Part shown: positions 5,767 to 6,924 of the stretch, piece by piece
Position numbering within the stretch: the stretch's first letter is position 1
How the letters are laid out: every line of letters starts with the position of its first letter
From: CAYOBW01 sp964402115
GTDB taxonomy: Bacteria; Verrucomicrobiota; Kiritimatiellia; UBA8416; CAYOBW01
Reading direction: 5' to 3'
Assembly (NCBI GenBank): GCA_964402115.1
Contig: CAYOBW010000349.1
Location: 1 to 6,924, forward strand
DNA: 6,924 bases
The notes under the pieces: generated by a model
Told to the model about the DNA's origin: nothing
The model's input: only the letters and a program-made list of their open reading frames with translations
The model's database searches: none
Made by a program: the position numbers and the translations under genes

Positions 5767-6924
5767 ATGCTGCACATGGCGATTCCGTTGAGAAGGGCAT
5801 AGCCGCGAGACACCTTGGCATCGCCCTCGGCGCGGCGGTTCTGGCAGCGACATGCCTCGGGGGCCATGCCGCGGAGTCGCTGCGAGACGAGTTCAAAGCG
5901 CCGCCCTTTCGCTACCAGTCCCGCCCGTTGTGGTTCTGGAACGGGAAGTTGGACGCTGAGAAGACCCGGGCCACGGTGGCAGCCTGCAAGGCAGCCGGCT
6001 ACTGCGGCATGGGCATCCTGCCCTGCAAGGGCATGGGGTGTGACTTCATGAGCCCGGAGTTCCTCCAGCAGTACAAGGCCGCCATCGACGAGGCCGGCAA
6101 GCTGGGCATGAAGATGTGCCTGTACGACGAGTTCTGGTTTCCCAGCGGTTCAGCGGGCGGGTTGCTGGCGAAGCAGCATCCCGAGGCGCTGGGCCGGCGC
6201 CTGGACATGCTCGCCACCGACGTGGCCGGTCCCCGGGCTTTCACCCAGGCCCTCCCGGCGGGAACCCTGATGGGCGCGGTGGCGATGGAGGCGGCCACGA
6301 AGCGGCGGCTGGACCTCACCGCGGCAGTCAAGGACGGTGCCCTGCACTGGAACGTGCCGGACGGTGCGTGGAAGGTGATGATCTTCACGTGCGTGCGCGA
6401 CGGGGGTGGGGGATTGGTGGACTACCTGGAACCGAAGGCTGTGGAGGCTTTCATCGCGCTGACCTACCAAGCCTACCACGACGCCATGCCGGCGCACTTC
6501 GGAACGACCATCGACAGCGCGTTTTACGACGAACCGGCTTTCTACCACGTCCAGGGCGGCCGGGCCTGGACCGAGCGCTTCAACGAGCGTTTCCGCGAGC
6601 GCTATCGCACCGATCCCGCGGTCCTGTACCCGGCGCTGTGGTTCGACATCGGGCCCGAGACCGCCGCGGCACGTAACGCCCTCTTCGGCATGCGCGCCGA
6701 GCTTTACGCGAATGGCTTCGTCAAGACCATCGGCGATTGGTGCGCCGCGCACCGCATCGGCCTCACCGGACACGCCGACCAGGAGGAAGTGGTCAACCCG
6801 GTGATCGGCACCGTGGGCGACCTGATCAAGTCGTTTAAGCACCAGAGCATGCCCGGCATCGATCAGGTTTTTGCGTATGGTCGCGCCTCCCGCGCCTACA
6901 AGGTCGTCAGCTCGGCGGCCAGCA
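5763..6924 (+). CDS. GH106-like (alpha-L-rhamnosidase-type) secreted glycoside hydrolase, 3' end cut by the window
   Basis: N-terminal 387 codons of a large predicted glycoside hydrolase; no stop is reached. The ATG overlaps the stop of the GH127 gene as ATGA and has the strong ribosome site at 5746-5753, so the two are probably translationally coupled. Residues 17-37 form a signal peptide core (LGIALGAAVLAATCLGG) with likely cleavage near HAA-ES. The mature part opens with RPLWFWNGKLD (54-64), then a barrel-like segment with ILPCKG, YDEFWFPSGSAGG (121-133), FYDEP (254-258), GHADQEE (336-342) and PGID (364-367). These resemble the barrel motifs of GH106 alpha-L-rhamnosidases and related unclassified hydrolases common in Planctomycetes, Verrucomicrobia and Bacteroidetes. 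The carboxylates in FYDEP and QEE are candidate catalytic residues by analogy, not shown. Rhamnose release fits the sulfatase and arabinosidase neighbours, but the family match is looser than for those genes and specificity is uncertain. Confidence 0.85.
   Translation, partial: MNAAHGDSVEKGIAARHLGIALGAAVLAATCLGGHAAESLRDEFKAPPFRYQSRPLWFWNGKLDAEKTRATVAACKAAGYCGMGILPCKGMGCDFMSPEFLQQYKAAIDEAGKLGMKMCLYDEFWFPSGSAGGLLAKQHPEALGRRLDMLATDVAGPRAFTQALPAGTLMGAVAMEAATKRRLDLTAAVKDGALHWNVPDGAWKVMIFTCVRDGGGGLVDYLEPKAVEAFIALTYQAYHDAMPAHFGTTIDSAFYDEPAFYHVQGGRAWTERFNERFRERYRTDPAVLYPALWFDIGPETAAARNALFGMRAELYANGFVKTIGDWCAAHRIGLTGHADQEEVVNPVIGTVGDLIKSFKHQSMPGIDQVFAYGRASRAYKVVSSAAS

Noticed and set aside
5767..5769. 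Alternative ATG for the GH106-like gene
   Set aside because: It is out of frame with the conserved RPLWFWNGKLD region; the ATG at 5763 is in frame and has a better-spaced ribosome site.
5763..5865. Cysteine at residue 31 of the GH106-like protein as a lipoprotein site
   Set aside because: The preceding residues (AAT) do not fit a standard lipobox, so an ordinary signal peptide is more likely.
5044..6842. Minus-strand open frames at 5044-5853 and 6150-6842 and a plus frame at 6116-6676
   Set aside because: All overlap the GH127 or GH106-like coding sequence in the wrong frame and show no recognisable motif.

Overview
The window is GC-rich and reads like part of a polysaccharide-degradation locus from a member of the Planctomycetes-Verrucomicrobia-Lentisphaerae/Kiritimatiellae group, probably a metagenome or draft assembly because it contains a run of exactly 100 Ns. 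The taxonomic guess is inference. It rests on the base composition, a secreted type I sulfatase placed next to two secreted glycoside hydrolases with no SusC/SusD-like genes in view, and a GC-rich intergenic array of short hairpins. No rRNA, tRNA, mobile-element or CRISPR signal was found.

Left arm (1-1893, minus strand): a complete PfkB-family sugar kinase of the 2-keto-3-deoxygluconate kinase type (135-1223). About 340 non-coding bases lie upstream of it. Beyond these is a small two-helix membrane protein with a C-terminal zinc ribbon (1561-1893), of unknown function.

Centre (1894-2320): a non-coding, divergent intergenic region. It holds a 13-bp direct repeat, a tandem array of three GC-rich hairpins (2065-2146) and the 100-N gap (2162-2261). 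The gap removes most of the promoter region of the right arm, and linkage of the two arms depends on the scaffolding.

Right arm (2321-6924, plus strand): a tight three-gene operon. A secreted formylglycine-dependent sulfatase (2321-3700) is followed 17 bases later by a GH127-type (DUF1680) beta-L-arabinofuranosidase-like enzyme with all the zinc/cysteine catalytic residues (3718-5766). That gene overlaps by four bases (ATGA) a GH106-like, alpha-L-rhamnosidase-type glycoside hydrolase, which runs off the window edge (5763-6924, 387 codons seen).

Taken together, the operon looks built to desulfate and trim a sulfated, branched polysaccharide outside the cytoplasm. The neighbouring kinase would phosphorylate 2-keto-3-deoxygluconate released from uronic acids. 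An ulvan- or rhamnogalacturonan-like glycan would fit, but the substrate is not shown by the sequence. I found no clearly new system. The most unusual items are the hairpin array beside the gap, the divergent GH106-like enzyme and the small zinc-ribbon membrane protein.
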